Notes: generated by a model from the letters alone, not told the origin. A stretch of DNA of 64,000 nucleotides from Deroplatys truncata (GCA_030765065.1 CM060989.1:42027501-42091500), one strand, 5' to 3'; positions 8,965 to 21,450 are shown, counted from the stretch's first letter. A program made the numbers and translations.

Positions 8965-11900
8965 CGCCAGAAGGTTAAGTCGACCATTTGTTTGTCTCGG
9001 CGTATTTGTGGTTATCCGTTTTCGGGTAAACCCTTAGTTCAAGTTTCTCTTGAGAAGTTGCCTTTATTGGCGTTATTAGATTCCGGAAGTTCTGTCTCTT
9101 TGATTCAGCTTGATTGGCTTAGGTTAAATTTACCATGTATTATGTCGCGTGCAACCACGTGTCAGTTGGTTTGTTTGATGGTCAATGGTCAGGCCTTTCA
9201 AGTTACTCAAAAAGTATCATGTACTATACGTTTCCCACGTTTTACGTGGAAACATAGTTTTTTTGTCGTTCCCAAGCTTCCTTATGCATGTGTCCTAGGT
9301 GCCGATTTTATGTCAAGGACTGGGATGGCTATTGATTTTTCCACTAGGCAGATCGCTTTTCATTTTGCTCCCCGGATAAAGTTGGACTTTGTGAGGGATT
9401 TTAAACCACCTGGGCCCCCTCTAACCTTGGGAGATATTAATTTGGTAACCCAAAATTGCGCTACTTCTTCTCTGTCTCATTTGTCCCCTGCACAGGCAAA
9501 GCAAATAGGGCATTTAGTTGGGGAATTTGATTCGTTGTTTACAGATGTTTTAGGGGTCACTCATTTGACTCAATATGAAATTCAGTTAACTGATTCTACT
9601 CCGGTCAAGTTATCTCCATATAAGCTCACACCACCGAAGATGGCTATATTAAAAGAGAAAATACAGAAGATGCTTGACCAAGGGGTTATTAGACCATCTA
9701 CTTCAAATTACAGCAGCCCCATATTTCTAGTACCGAAGGGAGATCAGGATTTTAGACCGGTCATAGATTATCGTCTCTTGAACAAAAGAATACTTATTGA
9801 AAGTACCCCTTTGCCCGATTTGCATACAGCTGCTCATCATTTTTCGAAGGCTCGCGTTTTTACGACCCTGGATTTGAACAATGCTTATCATCAGATTCCT
9901 TTGGCTGAACATTCCAAGCATCTAACAGCTTTCGCTACCCCCTGGCGCCTTTATGAATTCAATAGGGTCCCATTTGGTTTGGCTACGGGCGCGCAAGTCC
10001 TCACTCGTTTCCTGGATAATTTGTTTTCGGACATAAAATTTCAATATTTGTACCATTACTTAGATGATCTTGTAGTATATTCCGAGGATTTTTACTCACA
10101 TCTTGTTCATTTACGTGAGGTCTTTCGTCGCCTACAGAGCGCCGGGTTATCAGTTAAGCAGTCTAAAGTTCATTTTGCTACCTCTCAAATATCATTTTTG
10201 GGCCATATGGTTTCCCCTTCTGGTATTACCATAGACCCAGATCGCACTAAGGCTATTAGAAATTTTCCGGCACCCAAGAATAAGCGTGAGGTGGCTCGAT
10301 TTTTGGGAATGGTTAACTTCTTCTCTAAATTTATTACAAATTTTTCTACTCGGACGGAACCTCTTAATTGCTTACGTAGGAAAGGGGTTACTTTTGCGTG
10401 GGCCGAGGAGCAGGAAGCGGCATTTGTTGATCTAAAAGAGGCTATTTCAAACCCTCCTGTCTTGGCTTTTCCAGATTTTGCTATGCCCTTTATTTTACAG
10501 ACGGATGCTAGTGCTAGCGCGCTAGCGGCTGTTTTGTTGCAGGAATTTCCTGAGGGTCGTCGTCCCATTTATTATAGTTCGCGTACTTTATCTCCTGAAG
10601 AACGTAAATTTTCTACATATGAATTAGAAACCTTAGCGGTGCTTTTTGGATTGGAGAAGTATAGGGTGTACTTAGAACATGTGCATTTCTTTTTAGAGTG
10701 CGATAACCAGGCTTTAACGTGGGCGTTAGGTGTCCCAAGGAAGACAGGTCGTCTTGCGCGTTGGGGTGTCCGGATAGGTGCCTTTAAGTTTACACCTTCC
10801 TTTATCAGAGGTTCAGAAAATTTTATTGCGGATGCTCTTACCCGGGTATTTTCCGAACCTACTGAGGAGTGTGTTTATTTCGAGACTTTGGATGCTCCTG
10901 CGGATACTCAGATTGAGAGTTTCTCATTTTCGGCATTTTCTGAAATGTTTGTCAGTATACCTGAACTTCAACTTACCGATTCTGGGTTGGCTTCAATTAT
11001 TGAGCAAATTAAATCGGGAGTTTCACTGCAGGATTATAAGATTCATGAGGGTGTTTTGATGGGAAGAGCTAGTTTTGATCGGCGTTATAAAGTCATAGTT
11101 CCGAAGGCAGCTATTCCCATGATTCTCAGTTATTTTCACGATTCTCCTTTCGGGGGTCATTTAGGCATTGCCAAAACCAGAAATCGAATTCGTGAACAGT
11201 TTATGTGGCGGGGCATGGATTTCGATGTAAGAAAGCATGTTAAGTCTTGCCGCATTTGCGCATTGTCCAAACCCGCGCAGGCTACAAATTGGGGATATTT
11301 GGCTTCGGAGGTTCCCTCCGCGCCCATGGAAAAACTATTTGTAGATTTTATCGGACCGCTCCCTCGTTCTATTCAGGGAAATATTTTTGCATTGGTGCTC
11401 ACTGATGCTTTCTCAAAGTTCGTATGGATTTCACCTCTGAGTGCGGCTACTGCTCGCCTCGCTATTCGGGAACTTGGAACAATATTTGGATCTTTTGGTG
11501 CTCCTCAATATCTGGTCTCTGACAACGGTTCGCAATTTAAGTCGCGTCTCTTTCGTTCCTTTTGTTTTGATTGGGGTATTAAGCATTTTACTACTACCCC
11601 TTATTACCCTAACCCCTCATTAGCGGAACGGGTCAACCGTAACCTTAAGTCCGCTTTAATTGCTTATCATCACCAGCAGCACAATTGCTGGGATAAATAC
11701 TTGAAGCAACTTCAGTTTGCTTTCAATTCTGCGAGACATGAGGTTCATAAGACGACGCCATTTTCATTGTTATTTGCCTACCAACCTTCGTCTCCTTTGG
11801 CTAATTTGTGGGCGTTAAATGATTTATTACCGGCTGACAATTCTCCGCATACCATTCGTACTAATTGGAAGGCTGCCTTGAATAATCTGCGTAGAGGCCA

Positions 11901-12153
11901 CTCTATGAGAAAGCAGCGATACGATGCGTCCCGTCGTCCCTCCCCATTCAAAGTGGGAGATGTTGTTATGTGCCGTAACTATCCTCAGTCCTCGAAAGCA
12001 GATGCGTTTGCCGCGAAGTTAGCTCCTCGCTATCTTGGCCCGTTTAAGATTCTCAGAATTTATAAGGGGGTGTCTGTTCTTTTGCAAGAATTGTCTTCTT
12101 CCTGCAGGCGCCGCGCTCACCTGTCTCAGCTTAAATTGTATAACTCGGGGTAG
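8965..12153 (+). CDS. pol: Pol polyprotein: protease, RT, RNase H, integrase
   Basis: The open frame runs 1062 codons from just after the gag stop, in the same frame. It has no obvious ATG at its start, so expression as a Gag-Pol fusion is likely. Numbering from the TTG at 8992: aspartic protease LLDSGSSVSLI (about 28-38); reverse transcriptase with catalytic YLDD at 356-359; RNase H with Asp505, Glu544 and Asp571; integrase with an HHCC zinc domain (His716, His723, Cys753, Cys756); then the catalytic triad Asp785, Asp844 and Glu879, and a GPF motif near 1016. No chromodomain follows. All catalytic residues are present and there is no frameshift. It copies element RNA to DNA and inserts it into chromosomes. 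Confidence 0.95.
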   Translation, partial: RQKVKSTICLSRRICGYPFSGKPLVQVSLEKLPLLALLDSGSSVSLIQLDWLRLNLPCIMSRATTCQLVCLMVNGQAFQVTQKVSCTIRFPRFTWKHSFFVVPKLPYACVLGADFMSRTGMAIDFSTRQIAFHFAPRIKLDFVRDFKPPGPPLTLGDINLVTQNCATSSLSHLSPAQAKQIGHLVGEFDSLFTDVLGVTHLTQYEIQLTDSTPVKLSPYKLTPPKMAILKEKIQKMLDQGVIRPSTSNYSSPIFLVPKGDQDFRPVIDYRLLNKRILIESTPLPDLHTAAHHFSKARVFTTLDLNNAYHQIPLAEHSKHLTAFATPWRLYEFNRVPFGLATGAQVLTRFLDNLFSDIKFQYLYHYLDDLVVYSEDFYSHLVHLREVFRRLQSAGLSVKQSKVHFATSQISFLGHMVSPSGITIDPDRTKAIRNFPAPKNKREVARFLGMVNFFSKFITNFSTRTEPLNCLRRKGVTFAWAEEQEAAFVDLKEAISNPPVLAFPDFAMPFILQTDASASALAAVLLQEFPEGRRPIYYSSRTLSPEERKFSTYELETLAVLFGLEKYRVYLEHVHFFLECDNQALTWALGVPRKTGRLARWGVRIGAFKFTPSFIRGSENFIADALTRVFSEPTEECVYFETLDAPADTQIESFSFSAFSEMFVSIPELQLTDSGLASIIEQIKSGVSLQDYKIHEGVLMGRASFDRRYKVIVPKAAIPMILSYFHDSPFGGHLGIAKTRNRIREQFMWRGMDFDVRKHVKSCRICALSKPAQATNWGYLASEVPSAPMEKLFVDFIGPLPRSIQGNIFALVLTDAFSKFVWISPLSAATARLAIRELGTIFGSFGAPQYLVSDNGSQFKSRLFRSFCFDWGIKHFTTTPYYPNPSLAERVNRNLKSALIAYHHQQHNCWDKYLKQLQFAFNSARHEVHKTTPFSLLFAYQPSSPLANLWALNDLLPADNSPHTIRTNWKAALNNLRRGHSMRKQRYDASRRPSPFKVGDVVMCRNYPQSSKADAFAAKLAPRYLGPFKILRIYKGVSVLLQELSSSCRRRAHLSQLKLYNSG

Positions 12154-13896
12154 CAAGTGAGTCACTTGGCTTTGTCCTGATGATGGGTGACTCACTTTCA
12201 GGAATTAGCGATCCTGCCCCATGCGAGCTCTTGATTTGTCCCATTCCCTTAACCGGGATAAATCCTGTCCCATTCCTCTCCCAATCATCCTTTCTTATCC
12301 CTTCCATATTCATGAAAGCTCCCAATTATACTTTCCTTTCCTCCTACAGTAATGGTATCTTTTCGGATGTTAGCATATAGAACTCCAGTGATTTGTCTTC
12401 AGATCTTTGACACATGAGAATATCACTATTGCATACTTGCCAACTTTTACTGTTTGCCCGTAAAATGTATGGTTATGTCCGTGTGCTAGGGCTATTCAAG
12501 AGTCAGTCACTTGCGAGTTCCTGAATATTTTGGAGGAATTTATGATTTCCTTTTCAAGTCAGTGTGCAAGATAAATATGGTAACATGAATGGTTATCTAA
12601 TTCTGAAAGTTTTGCCTCATTTCCATTCGCCCTTGCTGGGGTATTTAGCTGTTGCGCAGAGCCTACCTTTGCTGTTGATCCTGTTATTTTGAGTGACCTT
12701 TTGTGTTTCTATAAATTTGGCTCGAATTTAATATCCTTTGTTTTTTATTTAATTTTTGGGGGTAATATTTTAAATTATAATTATATATATTTATAAGGTC
12801 ACTTAATTTCAGTGGGTGTCAGCTTAATTAAATTGTTGTTATTGGGAAAATTTTCATGCTTCCACACCGGTGATGCCTTGCCGGTATGCCCTGTTCACCT
12901 GCCTCTCCCCAGTTATAGTTTGTGTGAGGTCGGGGCAGGTGAATTATTATTTTTGTTGTACATAGTTGTTATATAGTGCATTATGTCTCATAGCTGTTTC
13001 ATTGCATACCATGTTTAATTCTTGTTCTATAATTGTAATGCTATACTTGTCTAATTTAAAAATGCACATGGTTTATTGTAAAATTCAATATTTATATGTC
13101 TATAAAATTATAATTGATTGACGATGATTTAGTTTGTATAAGTAAGTTTATATTTTGCTTTGTGAGCCCCCTCTGCTGCTTTGTTTTATTATGTTTCAAA
13201 TTCTTATCCTTCTCGGCTACCATCCCTTTTTCCTTCCTCGTGCTACTCTGTGGGGACACGTTCTGGACCTTTGAGTTGCGATGTGCTGACCGCTGTGCAA
13301 GTTTCTTCTGCTCTCGTGGTGTGTGCAGCCGGGTGGTCCTACGTGGGAATTTCACCGTCGGACGCTATTTGGTGGTTTAAAATACTGAAGCCTGTGCCTC
13401 CTCTTCCGGATCCTGATAACTTTATACATGTTTTGGCCCGCTTCAGTTTCTGCCTTAGCGTTAACCGTCTGCAGTGTCGGCGTTATTAGTAAAGAAAAAT
13501 CTTTTCTCCTGGTTAGCGGCTTGTCCGCTGTATGTTGCTGCCAAAATCATGATGCAACTTTTCACCTATGACTGTTCCTGGGAGTTATATACTTAAGCTT
13601 TTATCATCTCCTTGGATGGCTGCCCGGTTGCTACGTCGTGGGATATATACTGTTGGGGTTTGCTTGCCTCAATTATGGTCTTCTCCTTGTGTGTTCAGTG
13701 TCAGCTACTGAAGTTTGCGGACTGTATGTGTGGAGTTACCTTCTTCGTCTACTTACAGTGTAGCATGTTCCTTCTGTTTTCCTAGTTGTTTCCCCTTTTG
13801 GCTACTTATTGTTCCCTTTCCTCGAGTTCCTATAAATGGTTTTTTTTTTCTTCTCGCAAGCTCGCAGATTGGGGGGGGGGCTATTGTGCTGTTATG
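12154..13896 (+). other. Non-coding tract between pol and 3' LTR
   Basis: About 1.7 kb of T-rich sequence lies downstream of the pol stop. Short open frames occur on both strands (for example 13181-13489), but none shows an envelope-like signal peptide, transmembrane anchor or other recognised domain. It could be a decayed third reading frame or untranslated sequence needed for packaging; nothing here decides between these. Confidence 0.7.
13870..13880 (+). other. Candidate polypurine tract
   Basis: A run of ten G after GATT is the only strong purine tract near the 3' LTR and would prime plus-strand DNA. It ends 16 bases before the LTR start defined by comparing the two LTRs, whereas such tracts normally abut the LTR. 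Confidence 0.5.
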
Positions 13897-15192
13897 TGTT
13901 CTTTTTATGTTTTGTATCTGTATTATACATCCAGCCAGTCACTTTACGTTGCTTGTCCCCTTTGCTTAACGCTCTCCTTGGTGCTCTCTTTTTTTTTCCT
14001 CTGTGGGTTGCTGACGTGGCATGTGCTTTGGCCGTACGCGCTGAGTGGTGGATTTCTGTCCGCATTGCAGGGATAGCTCTCTGCCCGGCAACTACTGATG
14101 CGGATTGTGGAAGTTTTTGTAATGAATTTTTAAGGAACGTCTTTGTGATTTTCGGTGGATCGACCTTATGTAAAGGTAGGCTTTATTATCAGTTTTATGT
14201 CCTGGTAATGGTGAGTGAATTTTGGGGCGGAAAACGTTATGTGTGTTTGAAAATAAGAGTTCGTAAAGTGACTGGCTCTTGGAGTTGTTCATAGGTTTAG
14301 TGTGTTTTGTTTCTTTTCCAGTTGAGTTATATTTTCAGTACGTGATTTTCAGTGTATAGTTAGTTTAAAATTTGTGATAAGAGCTTTACACAGTTGTGCA
14401 ATTTGAAAATGCATATTTTGATTCATGAAGGTAAAAAGCATCAGTAGTGTGAAATTTGTGAGAAAAGCTTTTGGGATTTGTCGTCTGAAATTGCATAGTT
14501 TGATAAAAGGAGGGCAAGAAGCAATATAAGTAGAAATTTGTGAGTAGAGCTTTACATATTTTGGGCACTTTGAAAATGATAGTTAATTCAAAATTACAGA
14601 TATTCTGTTGTGTAAATTATGAGAGCAGTAATTGCAGTTAAAACCCAGTTATGCTGAACCCATTTATGCTGAACTTTGTAACTGAAAACGGTTGGGTTGT
14701 AAAGCTATCTACATCTAGCTTAGCTGGACTTTGAAGCTCTCGGTTTCCTGAATTTCATTAAAGTCTGTTTCGGTCTTGTTCAACATTCTTAGCTAGTCTT
14801 TGACTAGCTAAACATAATTAAATTTTTTGGTCTGATGTTTATAGTGGCCTTGTTTTATAAACTTTCTAAATTGATTTGGTTTGTTGAATTTTTGGATTTA
14901 CTTAATTTTGCTGTGTTTAAAACTTGCCTTTACTGCTCTGCTCAATTGGTTTTGGTTGCTTTACTCTTTAAGCCATTTTTGTTTTACAGTTATTCTTTTA
15001 TGGTTGCTTTACGGTTCTGGTTATTAATGTTTGTTTATTATTATCATTAAAGTACCCAAAAACAAACTTATCAATAGTAGTATATTTTTGAGAGTTCTGG
15101 TTTCCTTTTGTTTTCCCCTACGGCACTCGTTAGGGCTTCCCTTTTCGTTTGGCCGGGGTTCCCTAACTCAGTCAAACAGCGGAACCATTGCA
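13897..15192 (+). repeat. 3' LTR
   Basis: This is the second copy of the 1296-bp LTR, with the same TG...CA ends and the same three-unit tandem array. It appears identical to 6285-7580. The following base pairs (ACATAAAC) do not repeat the sequence before the 5' LTR. Confidence 0.95.
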
Positions 15193-17480
15193 ACATAAAC
15201 ACAAATTCATCTAATCATTTTTTGGTCCTGCTATTTTAAGGGATATACAAAATGTTATTAATTTATATAGAAAAGTACATTCTGGTTATTTGCTGTTTAA
15301 TAGTAGATTATGATATAAGAGATGAAAGTAGGGTTTTATTTTGCGAGTAGGAATGTTTGCGAAAACGAAGACCGTAGGCGGAGTTTAACAATCCTAAGAG
15401 CAAAATAAAATCACAATTAAGACGTGTGGCATATACTATTTTTTAGGCAGCGTTTGAATTTGTAAAATATCAATAATGTTATATTGATTCCTGGAACTGA
15501 CAGAGAAATCACGTTTAGAACGCAATTCTTGAAATGAGAAATTGCGTTAAAAACCAAGATGTCAAATGTTTTGATTTTTGTTGATTCGCTAGCAGTTATT
15601 TTCAGTGAAATTATTTTCAACATGTTTTGCCTTACACCAGCAATGAAGCGATTAAATACTATATCATATTGTTTTCTGGATTTTTTTGGGTAAGTACTTA
15701 TAGTTTTATTCTTTTTGTTGCTTCTGTAATTTCAGTTGCCTCTTGCAATTCATAATTTCTGCCATTCAATAATTATGTAGGTCAGATAAAAGAGTAACGT
15801 TTTAGATCAAAGAAAGCAAAAGGCTGCCAATACAACGTATAGGTTAACTCTACAACGAATTGCGATAAATTGGAGTATGATGATTTGTATTGTGAAGAGA
15901 TAATGTGAGCGTCATGAGAAATTAATCACGTAAAAAGACATAATGAAAAGTAAAACCTAATCAAACCAAGTCGAGTTACTGAATACGTGAAAATACAAAT
16001 GTTAATTGCTATGAATTTAAATCAAGGTTGGTCACAATCTAGAGCTTTTAACTGTGTTCACCGCATTAGGAGTTCTACTTTTAGGCCATGCTGTCTTAAA
16101 AAAAAAGCATTTAGTGCATAAAGGCCCTACCTCTTTCCCTGCTTTTTTCTAGCTAGTTTAGTATTTGAAGATTCTTGAAGCCTTTCTTGAATGGCTTGTT
16201 CAGTACAGTGTAGGCAAAATGTATCATTTTCACTAGAATTTTAAAGGAATCCTGGCTTATAGGCAGACATTTAAATTATTACCATATTGTTACATGCTGG
16301 GTACAGGCCTAAAAGTTCACCTGAAAAATTAAATTAACTTCTAGTACACAGCACGTACATTGAGGGGATGCATACTCACTTGACTGCGAAGGACCGAAAC
16401 GTGGTGTGGAGTTTAAGAGAAAGGCGTGGGTTTCATTGTGCAAAATCCATAAAACAAATATGCTTACATATTCCTGGATTTATTTCTCAACCTTTTGGAG
16501 TTTCTCTATTATTAAAAAATTATAAGATTAGGGGAGATATTCACCCGATCCGAGGACGGCTTGCACGCGCAATCCACTGCTCACGAAATCCTCAGTAAGG
16601 TAAGACTCGACGCCCACCACTCGTGGCTAGAAAACTACCTGCCAGGAATGACGTCATCCCAGTCAAAATCAAAGTGCCTTTCGGCTGGCGTGATCAGTGC
16701 CCAGGAGGTAGGGGGCTGCGGCCAAAACTGATTGAGACACGAAAACAACATGTCTGATAATGACAATACAAAACAATATGCCTGGTAATGACAATAGAAC
16801 CCCCAAATTATCAATACGCCACAGTATGACATTGTTTAGAGAGCGGTATAGCTATAAAAACTATAGAGTTCAAGTAGAAGGTTTGTAATGTTTAAAAGCA
16901 ATAAAATCTGCATTAATGAATTTTGGCAATTTTTTGCCTTTTTTCATAGATGGGTTTCTTTAAAGATTTGAAACTTTTCAGTTTCACAGTTTATCTGTGT
17001 TCTGTAGAGGCAAAAGTCGAAATATTCTCTGCATGTTATGCCATTTACTTTTCTTTTTCTATACACCATTCAATTGTTATGGTATTAAACAAATTAGATG
17101 ATGATTGAATTTTTACCATTATCTCAGAAAAGTGGTTATACCGGCCTTGGAAACGTTACCTGAACATACATGGAAGAGAGGGTAGAAGTGGGAGTGGATA
17201 GAGAGACAGGGAGAGAGTAGAAGAGAGATTCTCATCACTCAACGAAGCTACAAGTGGTGAAGGAAGGAAGCGTAAACATAATTTACTCATCTTGTTTATA
17301 TCGCACACGCAAAACCTCTATTATTGTTTATTGTCACTTAAAGCCATGATTATACTAATGAGCTGTCACAAAACGCATTGTAAAGCCTAATGCTCTGGTT
17401 CTATTGTACCACTACTGCAGCACAGTATTGCATTCTACTTTCTTTACAAATAATTCCATTTACAAGAAAGAAAAACAAAA
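15193..17480. other. Intergenic stretch, nothing recognised
   Basis: About 2.3 kb of AT-rich DNA with no open frame above 76 codons and no recognised motif. A purine-rich stretch (GAGAG-type) covers about 17175-17235. The block 16540-16800 is somewhat richer in G+C than its surroundings. Confidence 0.45.
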
Positions 17481-18319
17481 TCTGATGTGTTACACTCACA
17501 TGACTTTCTCTACCCTTGTACAAACTATTTTTACAAACGCTTATTCTCCATATACTTTGTATTAATATAGATAAATATTTGCAGAAACTATCTTATTGCT
17601 AATTTTGCTGTAGGTGCAAGGTAGGCTTTAAGCGATAGTCAAATCTTTTAAGAGCTGGTTGCTATGTGGAGCATTCCATTCTCGTAGCATTACCAGGCCA
17701 TAAAAAAACGAATAACGAATTACCATTTGAGAGAAGTATAAGTATTGGAAAAATCAAACAAATAACAAGGAATATCTCGGAAATGGTTCACTGCACAAAA
17801 AATGTATATGACATAAGTTGTGTGCTTTAACGAGATCTACATTTATTGTGTAGAAAAATGTTGTCTATCTCTTAAGGTTTACGAGTTATGCGAAATTCAT
17901 TCAGAATGAAGGACTTTTTGGGACATTCCGGGAAAATTCAAGATATGCACTACATCTTTCGTAAAGACAGCTTAAATATATGATATTTTAATCAAAATCG
18001 TTAGCCATTTATGAGAAATTCAAAAGTTTCGAAAAATGTTCCATATAAAGGGCTATCGGGATAGGGGAATTTTCTTTAAAATCTTTGTGTCGCATCCTTA
18101 GAGGATATCTAACTTGAATACCAAGTTTGGTATTTATCGGACTTTTCATTTTTGAGTTATGCTGTTCACAGAGTGACACAAAGACTTACACACCGACATG
18201 CACCCAAAAATGGTTTATTTGGATTCAGGACAACTCAAAACATGTATTTCCAGTGAAATCGAGGTATCGAATTGCTGGGTGGAATGCAATACTTCCCCTA
18301 CTTACGTAGTCGAGAAAGT
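17481..18319 (-). repeat. Rep1, full-length, minus orientation
   Basis: Both ends are visible: TCTGATGTGTTACACTCACA follows an A run (to 17480), and CGAGAAAGT precedes an A run (from 18320). The length is 839 bp. The open frame at 18127-18309 lies in the repeat and is not a gene. Confidence 0.85.
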
Positions 18320-18354
18320 AAAAATGTTGATTGCTCGGTCTACTTCTGTTAATC

Positions 18355-18822
18355 CATGTAGCTATAGTCAGATTTTTAAAAATCTCATCGTTACGTGAAA
18401 AAAAAACGATAACGGTTTACCACTTGAAAAAAGCTTTTGAGTATTCGAAAATTTAAACCATTAACAAAAAATATCTATGAAATGGTTAACCCATAAAAAT
18501 GTTATTTGACATATATTGTGTGTTTTAAGTAGATCTACATTTCCCTGTGTACTAAGATTTTGAGTATCTCTTAGGATTTTCTAATTTTAGAGAAGACATT
18601 TAGAATGAAGAGGGCTTAAGAGGCTATTTCCAGAAAATTCATTATATACATTTTATTTGTCATATAAGTCAGTGTATCAACCAAAATCGTTATTGCCATT
18701 TTGAGAAAATAAAAAATTTCGAAAAATGTTCCATGTAAATGGTAGTTTGTGTGGGGGAGGACTTTTGGTGAGGAGGGGGACTTTTCGTTTTTTAGTTATG
18801 CTGTTCTCACACACACACACTG
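18355..18822 (-). repeat. Rep1 partial copy, minus orientation
   Basis: This begins in the middle of the family consensus (GCTATAGTCAGATTTTTAAA) and ends at the (CA)n tract after TTTTAGTTATGCTGTTC, so the hairpin end is missing. Confidence 0.75.
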
Positions 18823-20121
18823 ATTTAGTACGTCGGCTAAATCAGCTTCATTCACAACTCAGTTAACTCTGCATATTACTTGAGTACCTCTTCTATTTCC
18901 TACATTGCTTTGCATACTTTCATTTAGACACAAGAGTCTATGGAATGTTGCATTGGTTCACCCAGAGAAAACGCAATCAAGGTCTATCAAGAAGTATAGT
19001 CCAGCAACTATTTGGGAACACGTGCGAGGCAATAACTTGAAGTCTCGATAACTACTTTCAATAATGTAAAAATTAAACATTTAAGAATATCGGAAAAGTA
19101 CCGAGGGTTTATCTCAAAGTATAAGATATATTTCGATACCAGCGAGTATCGAAGTATCGAGATCCATGCTTAGGTTCACTACTTGAATACGCGCCTCCTG
19201 GATTTCTGGTACTTGTTTTCAAGACTTTGAGGCAGAAATATGCTGTGCGCCAGTAATAAAACACAGTAATTATGATGTCAATGTTTGGAAATGTAGATTC
19301 TGGTCCAGAACCGAATCTCTGTCGGCTCCCTTTCCTTCAGGGTTACGTGTTGCCAAACTCGCTTGAGTAAATTGAATGCTTACTCTTTTCAGGGTCAACT
19401 CCAAATAGAGAAGCAGTGCAAACAAATAAAAACATAAAACATAACCAGCACGATCCCAAAAAGAATAAATAACAAAAAGGATATATTAAGAAAAAGAAAG
19501 CAGCAGCAACAAATGAGGACTGAAGTAATGAACTCATCTGTTTCTACATCCAGTTAATAGAAACAAATTTAGCGGCGAGTTCAGAAGGATTCCCACGGTT
19601 TTCCAAGCACACCTCTCATATTTAACTTTAAGAGAAGCTTACCTGTTAGTAATATATTACGATAAATATGGACTTCATTGTTTATGCAAGCTGCATGCAT
19701 AGTGTGACGTGAGAGCAAGCTCTTTCTCTCCAGATGGATAGAAAAACGGAGCGGTTCTCTCTTTCTCCGGAACGAGAATAACAGAAAAAAAAACTGATTC
19801 ATTGCAGCAAACACATCAGCAAAGTGGCCGTTTGTATTGCGTCCTCTGGCTTTACAAAGGCACGCCGCCTCCTGCTATCTTAAAAGAATCGCAACAGCCA
19901 CAGCAAACATGTTCTCTTATAGGTACCTTCAGTAGCCTCGCCTTATGACTACATAATCATTTTCTCTTTTCTTCTCCATAATGGACTACACTCTTTAAAA
20001 GGCAATATTAAATACAATTAATCTCTGCAAATATAAATCAATCACCTATTTCAGTTCAACTTTGTTATGCTTAATAACAAAATGCAAAATAAATACCACG
20101 AAAGAAACAGTGATATAAAAA
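18823..20121. other. Intergenic stretch, nothing recognised
   Basis: No coding motif or window-internal repeat was found in these 1.3 kb. Two minus-strand frames (19343-19537 and 19581-19814) lack any motif and are probably chance. Confidence 0.45.
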
Positions 20122-20706
20122 TAAATCTGATGTGTTGGATTCACATGTCTTTCTCTACACCTTATCGCTTATTAGTGGATATAAGAATTACTCTTACGAA
20201 AGTTTATTATCCTATCTCCTTTATTTTAATTGAGATTAACCTTTCCAGAAACACCTACATTGTAAATTTCGTTATAGATACAAGGGAGTAGCGATAGTCA
20301 AATGTTTTACATCTGGAGTTTAAGCGCCGGCCTTAAAACTCCATACTGTTTCCAGGACATCACAAGAAACACGAGTTAAAAAGAATAAGTATTGAACAAT
20401 TTGAACCATTAATGGCGGATATCTCGGAAATGGAAAATGCTACAAAAAAGTTATTTGAAATAAACTGTGTGTTTTAGAGAGATCTACGGCTTTCTGTAGT
20501 ATGCCTTCATCTATCGCTTAACGTTTACCAGCTATGCAGGATTATATAAATTTCCATTCGAACGAAGAGGACTTCAAGGCTATTTCCAAGAAATTCAAGA
20601 TAAACGTTTTATTTGTCGTAAACATATAGTATGGTATTTTAATAAATATTATTAGAGCCATTTTTCAGAAAACCGCAAATCGTAGCAAAATTCTTTCATT
20701 GAGGTG
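20122..20706 (-). repeat. Rep1 partial copy, minus orientation
   Basis: The tail end is well preserved (ATCTGATGTGTTGGATTCAC), followed by the usual AATTGAGATTAACCTTT and CATACTGTTTCCAGGACATC blocks. It breaks off near 20706, before the (CA)n tract and hairpin end. Confidence 0.75.
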
Positions 20707-21450
20707 GTATTCGAACCAGTCCTTCATTCCACATAGATTATAAACATCGTTCATTGGTTAGTTTTTATGCTCATTAAAAGTTTTTCAAGCCAGTCACATA
20801 GAGAACTGCTATCGGCCGGGCGGAGTTAAAAGAACCTTACGGAGGGAAATCTACTAGCCGATCAAGGGGATTGGCCACCTTTTATGCAAGATAGTGTAAG
20901 TGGTAATGAAAGTAATATCTTAAAAAGGAGTCTAAACGGTGAAAATTGTCGAAAACGACATTTTTGCACGATCGGTGCTAAATGTCCCAAAAACGGGAGA
21001 GAAATATGGCACATACGAGCGGTTGCGAAAGTGCAACTTCGACATTTTTCAACCATTTTGGGATGTCACTAGAATCTGGTGACAATCGGGTTGTTAGGTT
21101 TCATTCATAACCGGCAACTGCTTCACAAATACGCACCTGTTACATGTGTTGGGAATGTTAGTTATATTGTATCTGTTACATTGACGCTGTGCTTTTATAT
21201 TCACAGATGTTCAAATTTTGCACGCTGATAATTTAGTAAGGACGCACTGTTTGTAATATGAATTATATTATATATTATTGCATTAATTATATTACTCTTT
21301 ATGTTAGATAGTTATATGAATTGGGCTAATTATATAAGAATTTAATTATTATTATTATTAGGTTAGGTTATTAGGCTAGTAGGTTATTTCTAATTATATG
21401 GTCTTACCTTTGTTTGCACCTAACTAGAAATGTGAATTACTTTAGTAATG
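20707..21450. other. Unidentified
   Basis: A 62-codon frame at 20884-21072 and its antisense counterpart carry no recognised motif. A short (ATT)n run with GGTTAGGTTA lies at about 21340-21370. Nothing else is identified. Confidence 0.35.

Larger units (their letters stand above)
6285..15192 (+). mobile_element. Complete Ty3/Gypsy LTR retrotransposon
   Basis: This 8908-bp element has, in order: a 5' LTR, a tRNA-iMet primer site, gag, pol (protease, reverse transcriptase, RNase H, integrase), a 1.7-kb non-coding tract with a G run, and a 3' LTR. RT and RNase H preceding integrase places it in Ty3/Gypsy. No envelope gene is seen, so spread between cells is not predicted. The LTRs appear identical and pol has no internal stop, indicating a very recent insertion. 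No target-site duplication is visible: TTGTT precedes it and ACATA follows it. Confidence 0.96.

Noticed and set aside
13181..13969. Overlapping frames upstream of the 3' Gypsy LTR as a possible envelope gene
   Set aside because: They are short, mutually out of frame and T-rich, and show no signal peptide, cleavage site or membrane anchor pattern.
17165..17235. Purine-rich GAGAG stretch as a Polycomb/GAGA-factor response element
   Set aside because: Purine content alone is not evidence; no associated promoter or gene is present.
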